Shown here piece after piece: positions 10,312 to 19,409 of a stretch of DNA of 64,000 nucleotides (position 1 is the first letter of the stretch; every line of letters begins with the position of its first letter). This DNA comes from CALJUZ01 sp003387805 (GTDB lineage Bacteria > Bacillota > Limnochordia > Limnochordales > ZCTH02-B6). The DNA lies in assembly GCA_937975235.1 (NCBI GenBank), contig CALJUZ010000106.1, positions 1 through 64,000 on the forward strand, in the 5' to 3' direction. The notes beneath the pieces were generated by a model. That model did no database searches. It was not told the origin of the DNA and saw only the letters and a program-made list of their open reading frames with translations. The position numbers were made by a program, and so were the translations under genes.

Positions 10312-12150
10312 ATGGCGCTTCGATTCACGCCGGCGCTGATCGAAGAGATCAAGGCGCAGACGGACATCGTAGCGCTCGTTTCCGAGCATGTCGCCCTCCG
10401 CCGCGCCGGCAAGAACTTTGTCGGGCTTTGCCCGTTTCACCCGGAAAAGACGCCGTCGTTCACCGTCAGCCCGGACAAGCAGATGTTCCACTGTTTCGGC
10501 TGCCAGGCGGGCGGCGACGCGATTACGTTCATCATGCGGCTGACGGGCAGCGACTTTCCGACGGCCGTGGAGGAGCTGGCCCGGCGCGCGGGCGTCGACG
10601 TCAGCCGCTACGTGGCCTCGCCCGCGGAGCAGCGGCGCATGCAGCGCCGGCAGCGTCTCCTGGACGTGCAGCGGGAGGCGGCCGCGTTTTTCGCCCAGGT
10701 GCTGCGCAGCGCGTACGGGCGGCAGGCCCGGGCGTACCTGCATCGGCGAGGCATTGATCCCGACACGATGGAAACGTTTCAGCTGGGATACGCGCCGTCG
10801 CCCGAGCTGTTTCGGCGCTTTTTGTCCCGGCGGGGCATCGAGGACGAGCTCGCGCTGGAGGCCGGCCTGCTGATTCCCGGGCGGGCGGGCCGCCCGCCGT
10901 TTCCGCGCTTTCGCGACCGGCTCATGTTTCCGATTTGGGACCGGGGCGGACGGGTGGTCGGCTTTGGCGGCCGGCTTCTGGCCGACGGCGTCCGGGCGCC
11001 GAAGTACCTCAACTCGCCCGAGACGCCGCTGTTCAGCAAGCGCCGCGTCCTGTACGGCGCGCACCTGGCCGCGCAGGCGGCCAAAGACGCCGGGGCGGTC
11101 ATCGTGGTGGAGGGCTATATGGACTGCATCAGCCTCCACCGCCACGGCGTGAAAAACGCGGTGGCCTCCCTCGGCACCGCCTTCACGGAGGAGCAGGCCC
11201 GGGAGCTGGCGCGCCTGGCGGAGCGGGCCGTCGTCGCGTTTGACGCGGACGCGGCCGGTGAAGCCGCGACGTTGCGCAGCCTGGACTTGCTGGCCGCCGC
11301 GGGCTTGCGGGTGGCAGTGCTGCAGCTGCCGCCGGGCCTGGATCCGGACGACTTCGTGCGCCGCCACGGCCCCGGGCCCTTTGCGCAGCTGGTCCGCACC
11401 GCGCTGCCGCTGACGGAATACAAGCTGAACAAGGTGTTCGCCGGCGCGGCGCTGGACACCGTGGAAGGACGGGCCCTGGCGGTGGAGCGGGCGGCGGCCG
11501 TCATCGCGGGGCTGGAGAGTGCGGTGGAGCGGGAAGGATATGTGCGGCTGATTGCCGAACGAAGCGGAGCGACGCCCGAGGCGGTGCGGGCGGAGCTGGC
11601 GCGCGTCCAGGCCCGTTCGAGCAAAAACGGCGCGTCCCGACATACGCGCGCGGAAATCCGCCATAATAATAAAGGTTTTCCAGGAACGAAGCACGAACAC
11701 ACTCCGCACGGCCCAAGGGCCGGAGGAGATTTGCTGTCGTATGCCGAACAAGTGATCTTGAGGCACGTCCTGGCCGATGCCGGCCGGACCGACGACTTGG
11801 CCGCCCTGGACGTTCCCGGCGCGTGGTCCGGGGAGGCGGTGGCCGGCGCCGTGGCGCTGCTGCGGCAGCGGCCGCCGGGAGTGCCCGCGGCGCAGTGGCT
11901 GGACGGCCTGCCCGACGGCGCGCCGGCAGCGCTGCTGCGTGCCGTTTGGGCTGACCGATCCATTCCGGACGTTCCGTGGGAGGACGCCCGGCGCGAGCTG
12001 GGGCGCCAGCGCGGACGCCGGGCACTGGCCATGCTGGAAGAGCGCCTGCAGGCGGCGGAAAACGAGTCAGACCTGACCGCGGCCCTCCGTATGACGGCGA
12101 GGCTGCTGGTCGAGTATAAAAGGTTGAGGAGCTTGCCGGGTGAGCGGTAG
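10312..12150 (+). CDS. dnaG: DNA primase
   Basis: 612 residues. Makes RNA primers for replication. The CHC2 zinc finger has C40, H43, C61 and C64. The Toprim core contains [15 protein letters not shown] and [13 protein letters not shown], and the helicase-binding C-terminal region is at about 480-612. The start is the ATG at 10312, 7 bases after GGAGGTGAG, rather than the ATG at 10297 that overlaps that ribosome-binding site. An unusually AT-rich linker (bases about 11640-11720) joins the polymerase core to the C-terminal domain. Followed 26 bases later by sigA, the classic macromolecular-synthesis pairing. Confidence 0.97.
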   Translation: MALRFTPALIEEIKAQTDIVALVSEHVALRRAGKNFVGLCPFHPEKTPSFTVSPDKQMFHCFGCQAGGDAITFIMRLTGSDFPTAVEELARRAGVDVSRYVASPAEQRRMQRRQRLLDVQREAAAFFAQVLRSAYGRQARAYLHRRGIDPDTMETFQLGYAPSPELFRRFLSRRGIEDELALEAGLLIPGRAGRPPFPRFRDRLMFPIWDRGGRVVGFGGRLLADGVRAPKYLNSPETPLFSKRRVLYGAHLAAQAAKDAGAVIVVEGYMDCISLHRHGVKNAVASLGTAFTEEQARELARLAERAVVAFDADAAGEAATLRSLDLLAAAGLRVAVLQLPPGLDPDDFVRRHGPGPFAQLVRTALPLTEYKLNKVFAGAALDTVEGRALAVERAAAVIAGLESAVEREGYVRLIAERSGATPEAVRAELARVQARSSKNGASRHTRAEIRHNNKGFPGTKHEHTPHGPRAGGDLLSYAEQVILRHVLADAGRTDDLAALDVPGAWSGEAVAGAVALLRQRPPGVPAAQWLDGLPDGAPAALLRAVWADRSIPDVPWEDARRELGRQRGRRALAMLEERLQAAENESDLTAALRMTARLLVEYKRLRSLPGER

Positions 12151-12176
12151 CAGCATGTGGAAAGGGGGGAGCGGAC

Positions 12177-13307
12177 ATGACGGAAACCAACGGCAACACG
12201 CATCTGCCCGACCTGGAAAGCATTGAAGAGTTGATGCAGCGCGGGAAACGGCAAGGCTCGCTGACGTATCGGGAGATCATGGACGCGCTGCAGGACGTGG
12301 AGCTCTCCCCGGAACAAATCGACGAGATTTACGATCGGTTGGCCCGCCAAGGCGTCGACATCATCGCGGACGGCGTGGACGTGGAGCGCGAGGACGACGA
12401 TGACGACGTCATCGACGAGAAGATCGACGTCAACGGTTCCGCCGACGAGGACATTGACTTGGATCTGCCCGCCGGCGTCGGTCTCGACGATCCGGTGCGG
12501 ATGTACCTGAAGGAAATCGGGCGCGTGCCGCTGCTGACGGCCGAGGAAGAAGTGGAGCTGGCCAAGCGCATCGAGCAGGGCGATGAGGAGGCCCGCCGCA
12601 AGCTGGCCGAAGCCAACCTGCGCCTGGTGGTCAGCATCGCCAAGCGCTACGTGGGGCGCGGCATGCTGTTCCTGGACCTGATCCAGGAGGGGAACCTGGG
12701 CCTGCTGAAAGCGGTGGAGAAGTTCGACTACCGCAAAGGCTTCAAGTTCAGCACGTACGCCACGTGGTGGATCCGGCAGGCCATCACCCGGGCCATCGCG
12801 GATCAGGCCCGCACCATTCGCATTCCGGTGCACATGGTCGAAACCATCAACAAGCTGATCCGCGTGTCGCGCCAGCTCTTGCAGGAGCTGGGCCGGGAAC
12901 CCACGCCCGCGGAGATCGCGGAGCGCATGGGCATGACGGAAGAGCGCGTGCGTGAGATTATGAAGATCGCGCAGGAGCCGGTCTCTCTGGAGACGCCCAT
13001 CGGCGAGGAAGAGGACAGCCACCTGGGTGACTTCATCGAGGATCAGGACGCGCCCGCGCCGGCCGAGGCGGCATCGTTTACCATGCTCAAAGAGCAGCTG
13101 GAGGACGTCCTGGACTCGCTGACGCCGCGGGAGGAGAAAGTGCTGCGGCTGCGCTTCGGGCTCGACGACGGCCGCGCCCGCACGCTGGAGGAAGTGGGGC
13201 AGGAGTTCGGCGTCACCCGGGAGCGGATTCGTCAGATCGAGGCCAAGGCCCTGCGCAAGCTGCGCCATCCGAGCCGCAGCAAGAAACTGAAAGACTTTCT
13301 CGAGTAG
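12177..13307 (+). CDS. sigA: RNA polymerase primary sigma factor SigA (RpoD)
   Basis: 376 residues, typical of Firmicute SigA. An N-terminal region 1.1 and an acidic linker (about 60-95) precede region 1.2 ([20 protein letters not shown]), region 2 ([41 protein letters not shown]), region 3, and region 4.2 with the DNA-binding helix ([20 protein letters not shown]). RBS AAGGGGGGAG. Consistent with this factor, several near-perfect TTGACA/TATAAT promoters occur in the window. Confidence 0.98.
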   Translation: MTETNGNTHLPDLESIEELMQRGKRQGSLTYREIMDALQDVELSPEQIDEIYDRLARQGVDIIADGVDVEREDDDDDVIDEKIDVNGSADEDIDLDLPAGVGLDDPVRMYLKEIGRVPLLTAEEEVELAKRIEQGDEEARRKLAEANLRLVVSIAKRYVGRGMLFLDLIQEGNLGLLKAVEKFDYRKGFKFSTYATWWIRQAITRAIADQARTIRIPVHMVETINKLIRVSRQLLQELGREPTPAEIAERMGMTEERVREIMKIAQEPVSLETPIGEEEDSHLGDFIEDQDAPAPAEAASFTMLKEQLEDVLDSLTPREEKVLRLRFGLDDGRARTLEEVGQEFGVTRERIRQIEAKALRKLRHPSRSKKLKDFLE

Positions 13308-13327
13308 GCGCGGCCGCACGGCCCTCG

Positions 13328-13356
13328 TTGACAGCGCGCCAGCATCGCACTATAAT
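13328..13356 (+). promoter_or_regulatory. Consensus sigma-A promoter of tRNA(CAU)
   Basis: Exact TTGACA (13328-13333), 17-base spacer, exact TATAAT (13351-13356). The predicted start near 13363 coincides with a 9-bp hairpin (13362-13393) in the precursor leader, ahead of the tRNA at 13404. Confidence 0.92.
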
Positions 13357-13403
13357 CGAGGTGCGGGGCATGATCCGGCGTCACTGCCCCGCATCGTCTT
13401 CTC

Positions 13404-13478
13404 GGGCCCGTAGCTCAGCGGTAGAGCAGTCGGCTCATAATCGATTGGTCGCTGGTTCGAATCCAGCCGGGCCCACCA
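13404..13478 (+). tRNA. tRNA with CAU anticodon, probably tRNA-Ile2
   Basis: 75 bases with encoded CCA. Acceptor GGGCCCG pairs perfectly with CGGGCCC; anticodon loop CTCATAA gives CAU; T-loop TTCGAAT. It is not the initiator: pair 1-72 is G-C and the G-C triplet in the anticodon stem is missing. It more closely resembles tRNA-Ile2, whose C34 is changed to lysidine by TilS: C4-G69 and C5-G68 are present, and the stretch CTCATAATCG through TTGGTCGCTGG is nearly that of E. coli ileX. Elongator tRNA-Met is the alternative. Confidence 0.85.
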
Positions 13479-13529
13479 TACCGCCCGGGCGCCGGCCGAA
13501 GGACGGCGGCGGGCCGTCGCCGGGCCTAT

Positions 13530-13558
13530 TTGACAAACCGGCCCCGGGGCGCTACAAT
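13530..13558 (+). promoter_or_regulatory. Near-consensus sigma-A promoter of tRNA-Glu
   Basis: Exact TTGACA (13530-13535), 17-base spacer, TACAAT (13553-13558). Lies between the two tRNA genes, so they are separate transcription units. Confidence 0.9.
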
Positions 13559-13585
13559 GGACAAGGTCGGTTTTCACCGGGTCTT

Positions 13586-13661
13586 GGCCCCATCGTCTAG
13601 CGGCCTAGGACACCGCCCTTTCAAGGCGGCGGCACGGGTTCGAATCCCGTTGGGGCTACCA
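13586..13661 (+). tRNA. tRNA-Glu (UUC)
   Basis: 76 bases with encoded CCA. Acceptor GGCCCCA pairs with TGGGGCT (one G-T). Anticodon stem CCGCC/GGCGG encloses loop CTTTCAA with anticodon TTC; T-arm ACGGG TTCGAAT CCCGT. Own promoter and own terminator. Confidence 0.96.
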
Positions 13662-13668
13662 GCGGCGA

Positions 13669-13716
13669 GGCGGTCGTCTGTCCACTTTCGGACACGGCGG
13701 CCGCTTCCGTTTTTTC
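13669..13716 (+). terminator. Terminator after tRNA-Glu
   Basis: Imperfect stem (GCGGTCGTCTGTCC pairing with GGACACGGCGGCCGC, loop ACTTTC), then TTCCG and six T residues. It ends just before the transporter's ribosome-binding site. Confidence 0.7.
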
Positions 13717-13730
13717 GGGGGGGACTTGCG

Positions 13731-14648
13731 TTGGCGTCTCGCACTGCGGCGCCCGTGTCGGCCGGGCGCGGCTCGCTCCTGATTCTTCTAGCGGCCATGC
13801 TGTGGGGCACCACCGGCACGGCTCAGGCGCTGGCGCCCGTCGGCGCGACGCCGCTGGCGGTGGGCACGCTGCGGCTGGCCGTGGGCGGCGGGGCGCTGGT
13901 CCTCGTCTCGGCGCTGCGGGGCACGCTGCACGTCCGGCATTGGCGCCATCCGGCCGCCCTGCTGGCGGCCGCGGGCGTGGCGGGGTACCAGGCCAGCTTT
14001 TTCGGCGGCGTGGCCCGCACGGGCGTAGCCGTCGGCACGCTGGTGGCCATCGGCAGCGCTCCGGTCATCGCGGGCATCGTGGAAACGTTCCTGTCGGGCC
14101 GGCGGCCGGCGCCGCGCTGGTGGGCGGCCACGGGCACGGCCATCGCGGGCTCGGCCCTGCTTTTGGCCGGCGACGGAGGCTGGAACGCCGACGCCGCCGG
14201 CGTGCTGCTGGCGGTGACGGCGGGCGCGTCCTTCGCCGTCTACACCGTGGCCAGCAAGTCGCTGCTGCAGCGGCTGAGCCCTGACGCGGCCATCGCCACC
14301 ACGTTCTTCACCGGCGCGCTGGTGCTCTCGCCGGTGCTTTTCACCGCGGACTTTCGCTGGGCGCTGGAGCCGCGGGGACTGGCCGTGGCCCTGCACTTGG
14401 GATTGGTGGCCACCGCCCTCGCGTACGTGCTCTACGTGCGGGGCTTGACGGGCGTCACCGCGGCCGCCGCCGCGACGCTGACCCTGGCGGAGCCGATGAC
14501 CGCGGGCCTGCTCAGCGCGCTGGTGCTGGGCGAGCGCCTGGCGCCGCTGTCCTACTTCGGAGCGGCCATGGTGCTGGTCGCGCTGGTCATGCTGTCCCTG
14601 CCGGACAGGGGCCAGCGGCGGGCGGACGTGCCCGCCGCGCGGTCATGA
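13731..14648 (+). CDS. EamA-type (DMT superfamily) transporter
   Basis: 305 residues with about ten hydrophobic helices in two EamA repeats (about 15-145 and 155-290). Conserved features include AAMLWGTTGTAQAL at the start and LTLAEPMTAGLLSALVLGERL near the end. Members export metabolites or amino acids; the substrate cannot be predicted. TTG start after GGGGGGGA. The upstream open frame is only a run-through of the tRNA-Glu region. Confidence 0.88.
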   Translation: MASRTAAPVSAGRGSLLILLAAMLWGTTGTAQALAPVGATPLAVGTLRLAVGGGALVLVSALRGTLHVRHWRHPAALLAAAGVAGYQASFFGGVARTGVAVGTLVAIGSAPVIAGIVETFLSGRRPAPRWWAATGTAIAGSALLLAGDGGWNADAAGVLLAVTAGASFAVYTVASKSLLQRLSPDAAIATTFFTGALVLSPVLFTADFRWALEPRGLAVALHLGLVATALAYVLYVRGLTGVTAAAAATLTLAEPMTAGLLSALVLGERLAPLSYFGAAMVLVALVMLSLPDRGQRRADVPAARS

Positions 14649-14700
14649 CGGAGTCCCCGTCCGCGTGGGCGCCCTCGGGCCGGCGCCGGGCGTCGGGCCG

Positions 14701-14964
14701 TCAGACCATGGCCGGCGTCTTCGCCATGTCCTGCAGCTCCGGCAGCAGGCGCTGCACGTCTTCCTGACGCGCGGGGACGGGCGTGTACCAGCCGCGCTGC
14801 TCCATCAGCTTCGTCAGCTGCTCCTGCCGCCGGACCGCGGTCTGCGACATCTCCAGGAAGGCCTGTCTCACCTCAGGCGTGGAAGCCTCCACCGCGGAGC
14901 CGGCAAATCCTTTTGCGCACGCCTTCAACGCGTCGTTGCAGGCGGTGGCCACGATTTTGTCCAT
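14701..14964 (-). CDS. CotF-like spore coat protein
   Basis: 87 residues, mostly alpha-helical, without cysteine clusters or membrane segments except C9 and C17 near the start. The sequence DKIVATACNDALKACAKGFA followed by a helical segment with a PEVRQAFLEMSQTAVRRQEQL pattern and a terminal WYTP matches the coat F / ferritin-like domain of small Firmicute coat proteins. Excellent AAGGAGG 6 bases before the ATG. Second gene of a minus-strand pair with a related protein. Coat location is inferred from the family. Confidence 0.7.
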   Translation of the reverse strand: MDKIVATACNDALKACAKGFAGSAVEASTPEVRQAFLEMSQTAVRRQEQLTKLMEQRGWYTPVPARQEDVQRLLPELQDMAKTPAMV

Positions 14965-15055
14965 GCCGAATCCTCCTTGCCTCTTTGGTCCGGCGGGCCG
15001 CCCGATCGCGGGCCGGCGCCCGGGTTCCGCCCGGACCCGTGGTGCTGTCGGTGTG

Positions 15056-15247
15056 CTACGACTGCAGGAAGCCCATGAGGCGCTGCACGTTTTCCTCGGC
15101 CAGACGCCCTTGCTCCTCCACGAAGCGGCGCAGCTCCGGGTCCTGGCACTGCCGGGCCATGGAGCGCGCGTGGTGGGCGACGACGGCCTCGGAGCGCAGG
15201 TGCTCCTGGATGTGCAAGAACTCATGGGCTTTCAGCTTGTGCGACAC
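15056..15247 (-). CDS. Small CotF-like protein
   Basis: 63 residues. Contains HKLKAHEFLHIQEHLRSEAV and a helix ending VQRLMGFLQS, the helical pattern of coat F-family proteins, with several histidines. GTG start 7 bases after GGGAGGAGG; the open frame continues upstream but without a ribosome-binding site. It precedes the 87-residue paralogue-like gene on the same strand by 91 bases. Role in the spore coat is inferred. Confidence 0.66.
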   Translation of the reverse strand: MSHKLKAHEFLHIQEHLRSEAVVAHHARSMARQCQDPELRRFVEEQGRLAEENVQRLMGFLQS

Positions 15248-15450
15248 GGGCAGCCTCCTCCCGAAAGCGATTCGCCGGGCGCGCCGGCGCGGCACGGCGA
15301 TCCGCCGGAGCGCCAAGGCCCCCCGTCCGGCCGCCGTCCCGCGGTTAGTTTGCCTTGTCCCCGAGGCGCTATGTGCGGCCGCCCTGACACATTTTGCCGC
15401 GGACGGGCGCCGCGGCGGGCGCGACAGGAATTCGGCGTCCCGTCTGGAAC

Positions 15451-16794
15451 ATGGGAGGCATGGGAAGATCACCTTGGGCATGGAACCCGCCGGGTCCGGT
15501 GGCCGTCGTGTCCCCGCCGCCGGGGCCGGTGGAAAGCCACATTCTGGTGCCCGGCTCCAAAAGCTTCACCAACCGCGCGCTGCTGGTCGCGGCCATGGCC
15601 GACGGTCCGTCGGAGCTGACGGGCGTCCTGCGCAGCGACGACAGCTACTGGGCGGTGGAGACGTTGCGCGCCCTGGGCGTGGCGGTGGAGGTGGACGGCA
15701 CCACCGTGCGGGTGGAGGGCAGGGGCGCGGTGTGGCCCGTGGAGCAGGGACGCCTGTACGTCGGCTCCGCGGGCACGCTGGCCCGGTTTCTGCCCGGGGC
15801 TCTGGCCGCGGCCCCGCGGGGCCGGTGGGAAGTGGACGGCAGCCCGCAGCTCCGGGCGCGCCCCGTGGCGCCGCTGGTGGAAGCGCTGCGGACCCTGGGG
15901 GCCGACGTCCGCTACGCCACCCAGCGCCCCGGCCTGCCTCTTTTGGTGAGGGCCGGACTCCGCGGCGGGGCCGTCCGCATCCCCGGCAGCGTCTCCAGCC
16001 AGTTCACCAGCGGCGTGCTGCTGGCCGCGCCGTATGCCCGCGCGCCGGTATCGGTGGCGGTCACCGGCGGGCTGGTGCAGCCCGAATACGTGGGCATCAC
16101 CATCGAGCTTATGCGCGCGTTCGGGGCGCAGGTGGAGCACGGGCCCGACTACACCGCCATCCAGGTGGCCCCGGGACGCTACCGGGGGCGCTCCTACGCG
16201 CTGGAGGCCGACGCGTCCACCGCCTGTTATTTCCTGACCCTGGCCGCCTTGACCCAAGGGCGCGTGCGGGTGGCCAACGTGGGCTACGACTCGCTGCAGC
16301 CCGACGCGCGCTTCGTGGACGTGCTGGAGCGCCTGGGCTGCCGCGTGCGGCGGGAGCCGGGGTTTCTTGAAGTGGAGGGCCCCGAGCGGCTGCGGGGCCA
16401 CCTCACGGCGGACATGAGCCTCATGTCGGATCAGGCTCTGACGCTGGGCGTGGCGGCGGTATTTGCGGACGGTCCCGTGGAGGTGAGGGGCGTGCCCCAT
16501 ATCCGCCGGCACGAATCGGACCGCATCCGGGTCTTCTGCGCGCAAATGGCCCGCCTGGGCATCCGCGCGGAGGAGCGGGAGGACGGCTTCGTCGTCTACC
16601 CCGGCCGGCCCGTTCCCGGACCGGTTCTAGATCCTCACGACGACCATCGCCAAGCTATGGCCTTCGCGCTGCTGGGCGCCCGCGTGCCGGGCATCCGCAT
16701 CCAGGATCCCGGCTGCGTTTCCAAGACGTGTCCGCCGTACTTCGACATGCTGGCGCAGCTCGGCGTCCGCATCGATTACGAGCCGCTGCCTTAG
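15451..16794 (+). CDS. aroA: 3-phosphoshikimate 1-carboxyvinyltransferase (EPSP synthase)
   Basis: About 447 residues. Sixth step of the shikimate pathway, joining PEP to shikimate-3-phosphate. Conserved segments: VPGSKSFTNRALL, YVGSAGTLARF, SSQFTSGVLLAAP, EADASTACYFLTLAAL, HIRRHESDRIRV, DDHRQAMAFALLG and CVSKTCPPYF. The RHESDR form and GSAGT in place of GNAGT resemble the actinobacterial-type branch. The start is uncertain: ATG 15451 and ATG 15460 are poorly placed relative to GGGAGG, and the conserved region would fit a GTG at 15499. No other aro gene is nearby. Confidence 0.93.
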   Translation: MGGMGRSPWAWNPPGPVAVVSPPPGPVESHILVPGSKSFTNRALLVAAMADGPSELTGVLRSDDSYWAVETLRALGVAVEVDGTTVRVEGRGAVWPVEQGRLYVGSAGTLARFLPGALAAAPRGRWEVDGSPQLRARPVAPLVEALRTLGADVRYATQRPGLPLLVRAGLRGGAVRIPGSVSSQFTSGVLLAAPYARAPVSVAVTGGLVQPEYVGITIELMRAFGAQVEHGPDYTAIQVAPGRYRGRSYALEADASTACYFLTLAALTQGRVRVANVGYDSLQPDARFVDVLERLGCRVRREPGFLEVEGPERLRGHLTADMSLMSDQALTLGVAAVFADGPVEVRGVPHIRRHESDRIRVFCAQMARLGIRAEEREDGFVVYPGRPVPGPVLDPHDDHRQAMAFALLGARVPGIRIQDPGCVSKTCPPYFDMLAQLGVRIDYEPLP

Positions 16795-16833
16795 CGGCTT
16801 GCCAAGACTTTGCACGAAAGGCCGGTGACGTAG

Positions 16834-18654
16834 TTGTCGACGCTGAAAAAACCGTTGCCGCAAGTGTGGGAGCTGGAGCAGTTTTTTGCCGGCGGGAGCG
16901 AATCCGCCCAGCTGCAGGCGCACCTGGAGCAGCTGACGGCCGATATCGAGCGCTTCGCCGCGGACGTGCCCCATTTGGCCGTGCCCCGGACGGAGGCGGA
17001 CATCGGGCCGCTGGCGGCGGTGGTGAACACGCTGCAAGACTTGGCGGACCGGCTGGGCCAGGCCTCGGCCTTCACCGGCTGCCTGGTCGCGCAGCACGTG
17101 GAGGACGCCCGGGCCCGCATCGCCGGGGCGCAGGTGCGGCGCCTGGCCGCCACGCTGGAAGCGGCCCTGACGGCGCTGGACGAGAAGCTGCTGGCCGTGC
17201 CGGAGCCGGTGTGGCAAGCGCTTCTGGCCCACGAAGCCGTGGCGCCCGTGGCCTTTGCGGTGGACGAGCGGCGGCGGCGCGCTCGGGAGCGCATGGCGCC
17301 GGACAAGGAAGCGCTGGCCGTGGAGCTCAGCGTGGAAGGCTACCACGCGTGGAGCCAGATGTACCACCTGGTGTCGGGCAAAATCCGGGTTCCGGTGGAG
17401 GAAGACGGGAAAGAAGTGCTGCTGTCGGTGGGCCAGGCGGCCAATCGCTTGTCGGATCCCGACCGGGAGGTGCGCCGGCGGGTGTTCGAGGCGTACGAGG
17501 CCGCGTGGGCCGAGCAGGCCGACATTTTTTCCACCACCCTCAACAACCTGGCCGGCTACCGCCTGACGCTGTACAAGTACCGGGGCTGGGATTCGGTCCT
17601 CAAGGAGCCGCTGGACGCCAACCGCATGACCGAGGCCACCTTGAACGCCATGTGGTCCGCGGTGGAAAAAGGGAAGGGCAAGCTGCTGGACTACTTCGCC
17701 GCCAAGGCGGCCCTGCTGGGTCTGGACCGGCTCAGCTTCTACGACCTGAACGCGCCGGTGGGCCAAACGGACGCGGAAAAAATTCCGTACGACGACGCGG
17801 CGCAGTTCATCGTCGAGCAGTTCGGCCGCTTCAGCCCGAGCCTGCGGGATTTGGCCGTCACCGCGTTCAACGAAGGCTGGATTGAGGCGGAGGATCGCCC
17901 GGGCAAGAGCGCCGGCGGCTTCTGCACCAGCTTCCCGCTGAGCGGGCAGAGCCGCATCTTCATGACGTACGGCGGCCGGTCTTCGTCGGTGGACACGCTG
18001 GCCCACGAGCTGGGCCACGCGTACCATTTCCACGTGATGAGGGACCTGCCGCCTTTGGCCCGGGAGTACCCCATGAACCTGGCGGAAACCGCGTCCACGC
18101 TGGCGGAAATGGTGGTGGCCGACGGCGCGCTGGAGGCCGCGTCCGACCCGTCGCGCCGGCTGGCCCTGCTGGACAACCGTCTGGGCCGCGCCACCGCCTT
18201 CCTGATGGATATCCACGCGCGCTTCTTGTTCGAGACCGAGTTTTACGAAGCCCGCCGGCGGGGCGCGCTGGGCGCCGACGAGCTGAACCAGCGGATGGAG
18301 GCCGCGCAGCGCAGGGCGTTCCTGGACGGGCTGGCCCGCTACCACCCGCTGTTTTGGGCCAGCAAGCTGCATTTCCACATCACCTACGCGCCGTTTTACA
18401 ACTTCCCGTATACGTTCGGGTACTTGTTCAGCGCGGGGATTTACGCCCGCCGGGAGCGCCTGGGGGCCGACTTCCCGCGGGTGGTGGACGCGCTGCTGCT
18501 GGACACCGGCCGCATGACGGCGGAAGACCTGGCGAAGAAGCACCTGGACGTGGATCTGACCACGGAGCGGTTTTGGGCCGAAGCGGTGGATCACGTCCTC
18601 CGGGACGTGGACGAGTTCGTCCGGCTGGCCCGCGAGGAAACGGGCCGGCGCTAG
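16834..18654 (+). CDS. pepF: Oligoendopeptidase F-type metallopeptidase (M3 family)
   Basis: 606 residues, the usual length. Cytosolic zinc peptidase that degrades short peptides. The zinc site is complete: LAHELGHAYHFH (HExxH, about residues 391-395) and the downstream glutamate in NLAETASTLAEM. N-terminal helical region about 1-200. TTG start with a modest AAAGG upstream. It stands between aroA and an SASP gene; no operon partner is evident. Confidence 0.95.
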   Translation: MSTLKKPLPQVWELEQFFAGGSESAQLQAHLEQLTADIERFAADVPHLAVPRTEADIGPLAAVVNTLQDLADRLGQASAFTGCLVAQHVEDARARIAGAQVRRLAATLEAALTALDEKLLAVPEPVWQALLAHEAVAPVAFAVDERRRRARERMAPDKEALAVELSVEGYHAWSQMYHLVSGKIRVPVEEDGKEVLLSVGQAANRLSDPDREVRRRVFEAYEAAWAEQADIFSTTLNNLAGYRLTLYKYRGWDSVLKEPLDANRMTEATLNAMWSAVEKGKGKLLDYFAAKAALLGLDRLSFYDLNAPVGQTDAEKIPYDDAAQFIVEQFGRFSPSLRDLAVTAFNEGWIEAEDRPGKSAGGFCTSFPLSGQSRIFMTYGGRSSSVDTLAHELGHAYHFHVMRDLPPLAREYPMNLAETASTLAEMVVADGALEAASDPSRRLALLDNRLGRATAFLMDIHARFLFETEFYEARRRGALGADELNQRMEAAQRRAFLDGLARYHPLFWASKLHFHITYAPFYNFPYTFGYLFSAGIYARRERLGADFPRVVDALLLDTGRMTAEDLAKKHLDVDLTTERFWAEAVDHVLRDVDEFVRLAREETGRR

Positions 18655-18670
18655 CCCGGCGCCGGCCCTC

Positions 18671-18700
18671 GCGTCGGCGCCCGGTGCAGAGGGCATACTA
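18671..18700 (+). promoter_or_regulatory. Forespore (sigma-G-like) promoter of the SASP gene
   Basis: The -10 element GGGCATACTA (ending 18700) matches the sigma-F/sigma-G pattern CATACTA. About 18 bases upstream is GCGTC, a partial match to GCATA. The downstream gene is an SASP, the archetypal sigma-G target. Confidence 0.6.
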
Positions 18701-18720
18701 GCCCTGGAGGTGCTGCATCC

Positions 18721-18921
18721 ATGGCTCGTCGCCGCGGCGTCATGTCGGACGCCCTCAAATACGAGCTGGCGCAGGAACTGGGCTTTGCCCACAAAGTCCG
18801 TCCCGGAGACTGGGGCGAGATCACGGCGCGCGAAGCCGGTTCCCTGGTGAGGGCGGCCATTGAGCGCGCGGAGCGGCAGCTGGCGCAGCAGCCCCGGCGG
18901 CTGCGGCACGGATGGCGCTGA
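18721..18921 (+). CDS. Small acid-soluble spore protein, alpha/beta type
   Basis: 66 residues. SASPs coat and protect spore DNA and are degraded by GPR at germination. Visible are SDALKYELAQELGF, with the E-L-A GPR-type cleavage region, GDWGEITAREAGSLVRAAIE, and a basic tail. It is closer to the SspF-like variants than to the classical SspA/B pattern. ATG start 7 bases after GGAGGTG; sigma-G-like promoter upstream, strong terminator downstream, hence monocistronic. Confidence 0.88.
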   Translation: MARRRGVMSDALKYELAQELGFAHKVRPGDWGEITAREAGSLVRAAIERAERQLAQQPRRLRHGWR

Positions 18922-18927
18922 CCTCCG

Positions 18928-18954
18928 GCCCCCGGCGTTGCCGGGGGCTTTTTC
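18928..18954 (+). terminator. Intrinsic terminator of the SASP gene
   Basis: Perfect 9-bp stem GCCCCCGGC/GCCGGGGGC with loop GTT, followed by TTTTTC. Confidence 0.92.
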
Positions 18955-19109
18955 TTGTCTTCTCGGCCACCCCTTTCCGCCGGCGGCGCGGAAGAGGGCC
19001 CGGGGCTGCGTTCGGCAGGGAACCGGCCCTATTTGTCGAACGTTTGCCACGTGGGCGGAATAGTCAGGGATATCTCCCCGATGCCGCGTCGAGAAGGCGG
19101 TGATGGCAT

Positions 19110-19292
19110 TTGGAACGGCTATGTGAAATTTGCGGAAAACCGATCTCGCGGGAACGGCTGCAGGCGCTGCCCGAGACGAGGCGGTGTGTCACGTGTGCGG
19201 AGCGCAACGGCTCGGACGTGACCGCGCCCCGGGTCGGGATCGGCATGGACATCGATACGTACAAAGACTTGCTGGGCGCCACCCGCAGCTGA
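19110..19292 (+). CDS. Small TraR/DksA-type zinc-finger protein
   Basis: 60 residues. A C4 zinc finger is formed by C5, C8, C26 and C29 (LCEICGKPI and RCVTCAER), as in the C-terminal zinc finger of DksA/TraR, without the coiled coil of true DksA. TTG start following AAGGCGGTGA. Possible RNA-polymerase or sporulation accessory role, but nothing in the sequence defines it. Convergent with cutA across a long inverted repeat. Confidence 0.72.
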   Translation: MERLCEICGKPISRERLQALPETRRCVTCAERNGSDVTAPRVGIGMDIDTYKDLLGATRS

Positions 19293-19321
19293 CCGGCGGC
19301 GGGGAAAAGCGGGGGAGCGGA

Positions 19322-19374
19322 AGGTGCGCCGCCGCGGCGGCCGCAGCTTCGGCGCGGGGCGGCACGGCGCACCT
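19322..19374. repeat. Inverted repeat between convergent genes
   Basis: AGGTGCGCCG (19322-19331) pairs perfectly with CGGCGCACCT (19365-19374) around a GC-rich 33-base loop. It lacks a T-run and may act as a bidirectional transcription barrier. Confidence 0.5.
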
Positions 19375-19409
19375 GCCATGGCGCCCGCAGGCGGCGCGGG
19401 CCCGGCGGC

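Noticed and set aside
9523..11766. Long minus-strand frame across glyS and dnaG
   Set aside because: Both plus-strand genes are unmistakable; the reverse frame has shadow composition.
13404..13478. tRNA(CAU) as initiator tRNA-fMet
   Set aside because: Pair 1-72 is G-C and the three consecutive G-C pairs of the initiator anticodon stem are absent.
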